Assembly: GCA_021286885.1 (NCBI GenBank)
Contig: JAJTBM010000182.1
Coordinates: 1-6,358, forward strand
DNA: 6,358 bases
Origin: Rhodocyclales bacterium
Lineage (GTDB): Bacteria; Pseudomonadota; Gammaproteobacteria; Burkholderiales; Rhodocyclaceae
Direction: 5' to 3'
The position numbers and the translations under genes are program-made. The stretch's first letter is position 1; each line of letters begins with the position of its first letter. The notes beneath the pieces are model-generated. The model did no database searches, had not been told where the DNA came from, and worked only from the letters and a program-made list of their open reading frames with translations. This document shows positions 5,755 to 6,358 of the stretch, piece after piece.

Positions 5755-5821
5755 TTTGAAATACTAAGTGATCTCAAAAATTCAGTATAGCGCGGGTTTT
5801 AAGATCGTAAAGTATTTCAAA
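5755..5821. promoter_or_regulatory. Inverted-repeat operator flanking the hip promoter
   Basis: TTTGAAATACT (5755-5765) and its exact reverse complement AGTATTTCAAA (5811-5821) are 56 bp apart centre to centre. One arm touches the -35 box and the other lies in the leader of the kinase gene. A third AGTAT occurs at 5784-5788 within the -10 box. The arrangement suits autorepression by the XRE protein, alone or with the kinase. Binding is inferred; the repeat itself is exact. Confidence 0.65.
5784..5811 (-). promoter_or_regulatory. Sigma-70-type promoter of the hipA-hipB-like operon
   Basis: On the minus strand TTTACG (5806-5811) is followed after 16 bp by TATACT (5784-5789), a 5/6 match to the -10 consensus; the -35 matches 4/6. 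Transcription would start near 5777, about 30 nt before the kinase start codon. The region is much richer in A/T than its surroundings. Confidence 0.65.
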
Positions 5822-5834
5822 AGCTTTGGTGGAT

Positions 5835-5853
5835 GCGCGGCGCAGCTGCGCGC
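5835..5853. terminator. GC-rich dyad downstream of rluA, weak terminator candidate
   Basis: GCGCG (5835-5839) pairs with CGCGC (5849-5853), and the overlapping palindrome GCGCAG|CTGCGC spans 5840-5851. It follows the rluA stop directly on the minus strand and precedes the hip promoter. Only a short, interrupted T-rich stretch follows, so an intrinsic terminator is possible but weak. Confidence 0.3.
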
Positions 5854-5859
5854 CCCCCT

Positions 5860-6358
5860 TTAAAACGGCGCCGGCGAATCGAACACCAGGCGTTCGCCGC
5901 TTGCCGGGTGGGGCAGGGTGAGGTGGCTGGCGTGGAGCAGCAGGCGGGGGGCGGCGGCGCGGCTGGCGGGGTCGGCGTAGAGGTCGTCGCCCAGAATTGG
6001 GTGGCCGAGGGCCTGCATGTGCACCCGCAGCTGGTGGGAGCGGCCCGTATGGGGGACGAGGGCGACGCGGCTGGTGTGCTGTTGCGGGTCGTAGCCCAGC
6101 ACCGTATAGCCGGTGTGGGAAGGCTTGCCGAGGGTGTGATCCACCATTTGCCGGGGGCGGTTGGGCCAGTCGGTGATGAGGGGCAGATGCACGTCGCCCT
6201 GGCCGGGTTGGAGCTGGCCGGCGACCACGGCTTCGTAGCACTTATCCACCGCCCGCTGCTGGAAGCTGATGCTCAGTTGGCGTTCCATGGCCTTGCCCCG
6301 GGCCATCACCAGCAGGCCGGAGGTGGCCATGTCGAGCCGGTGCACGATGAGCGCGTCC
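5860..6358 (-). CDS. rluA: RluA, dual-specificity rRNA/tRNA pseudouridine synthase (C-terminal part, truncated by window edge)
   Basis: The visible 165 residues are the catalytic core and C-terminus of an RluA-family enzyme; the 5' part lies beyond 6358. RluA converts U746 of 23S rRNA and U32 of several tRNAs to pseudouridine. The catalytic motif VHRLDMATSGLLVMA contains the nucleophilic Asp (HRLD). Later blocks follow E. coli RluA closely: LPLITDWPNRPRQ, PHTGRSHQLRVHMQALGHPI, LGDDLYADPASRA and APRLLLHASHLTLPHPASGE. The DWPNRP segment favours RluA itself over RluC or RluD. The reading frame is open through the right edge, so no start can be assigned; the GTG at 6343-6345 encodes the Val of the catalytic motif and is internal. 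The protein ends at a TAA (5860-5862). It is a housekeeping gene upstream of, and unrelated to, the hip operon. Confidence 0.93.
   Translation of the reverse strand, partial: DALIVHRLDMATSGLLVMARGKAMERQLSISFQQRAVDKCYEAVVAGQLQPGQGDVHLPLITDWPNRPRQMVDHTLGKPSHTGYTVLGYDPQQHTSRVALVPHTGRSHQLRVHMQALGHPILGDDLYADPASRAAAPRLLLHASHLTLPHPASGERLVFDSPAPF

Overview
The window comes from a high-GC proteobacterium that fixes nitrogen. NifU-type and IscA(nif)-type proteins behind a NifA/sigma-54 promoter point to a diazotroph. The overall character would suit a betaproteobacterium (Rhodocyclales such as Azospira or Dechloromonas relatives), but that placement is inference, since no rRNA or other marker gene is present. 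Every gene except one small tautomerase gene lies on the minus strand.

Left part (1-882): the start of a nif operon that runs off the left edge. An IscA/HesB-type A-type carrier gene (273-596) is followed after 19 bp by nifU (start at 253, truncated at position 1). Upstream is an almost textbook nif control region: a -24/-12 sigma-54 promoter (638-653), a possible IHF site (672-684) and a NifA upstream activator TGT-N10-ACA (762-777). The activator overlaps a perfect 20-bp palindrome (748-767).

Middle part (883-4020): a 602-residue TPR-repeat protein whose N-terminal third looks like the winged-helix and linker part of a STAND ATPase, but with no nucleotide-binding domain. 47 bp upstream of it on the same strand is a LysR-type regulator. 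Divergent from the regulator is a small 4-oxalocrotonate tautomerase family gene, the only plus-strand gene. The shared 148-bp intergenic region holds a T-N11-A LysR-type box and a cluster of GC palindromes.

Right part (4021-5859): a two-gene HipA/HipB-like toxin-antitoxin module in reversed order. The HipA-like kinase comes first and the XRE-type regulator second, overlapping by 14 bp. A promoter with a TATACT -10 box lies upstream, and a perfect 11-bp inverted repeat flanks it, a likely autoregulatory operator. The far right (5860-6358) is the 3' part of rluA, an rRNA/tRNA pseudouridine synthase gene, cut by the window end.

The window therefore shows a nif cluster edge next to accessory genes (TPR protein, regulator/tautomerase pair, toxin-antitoxin module) and then a housekeeping gene. 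I see no insertion sequence, tRNA, rRNA, CRISPR array or attachment site. The best candidates for something less described are the TPR protein lacking an ATPase domain next to the nif promoter and the reversed hipAB module with its promoter-flanking operator.
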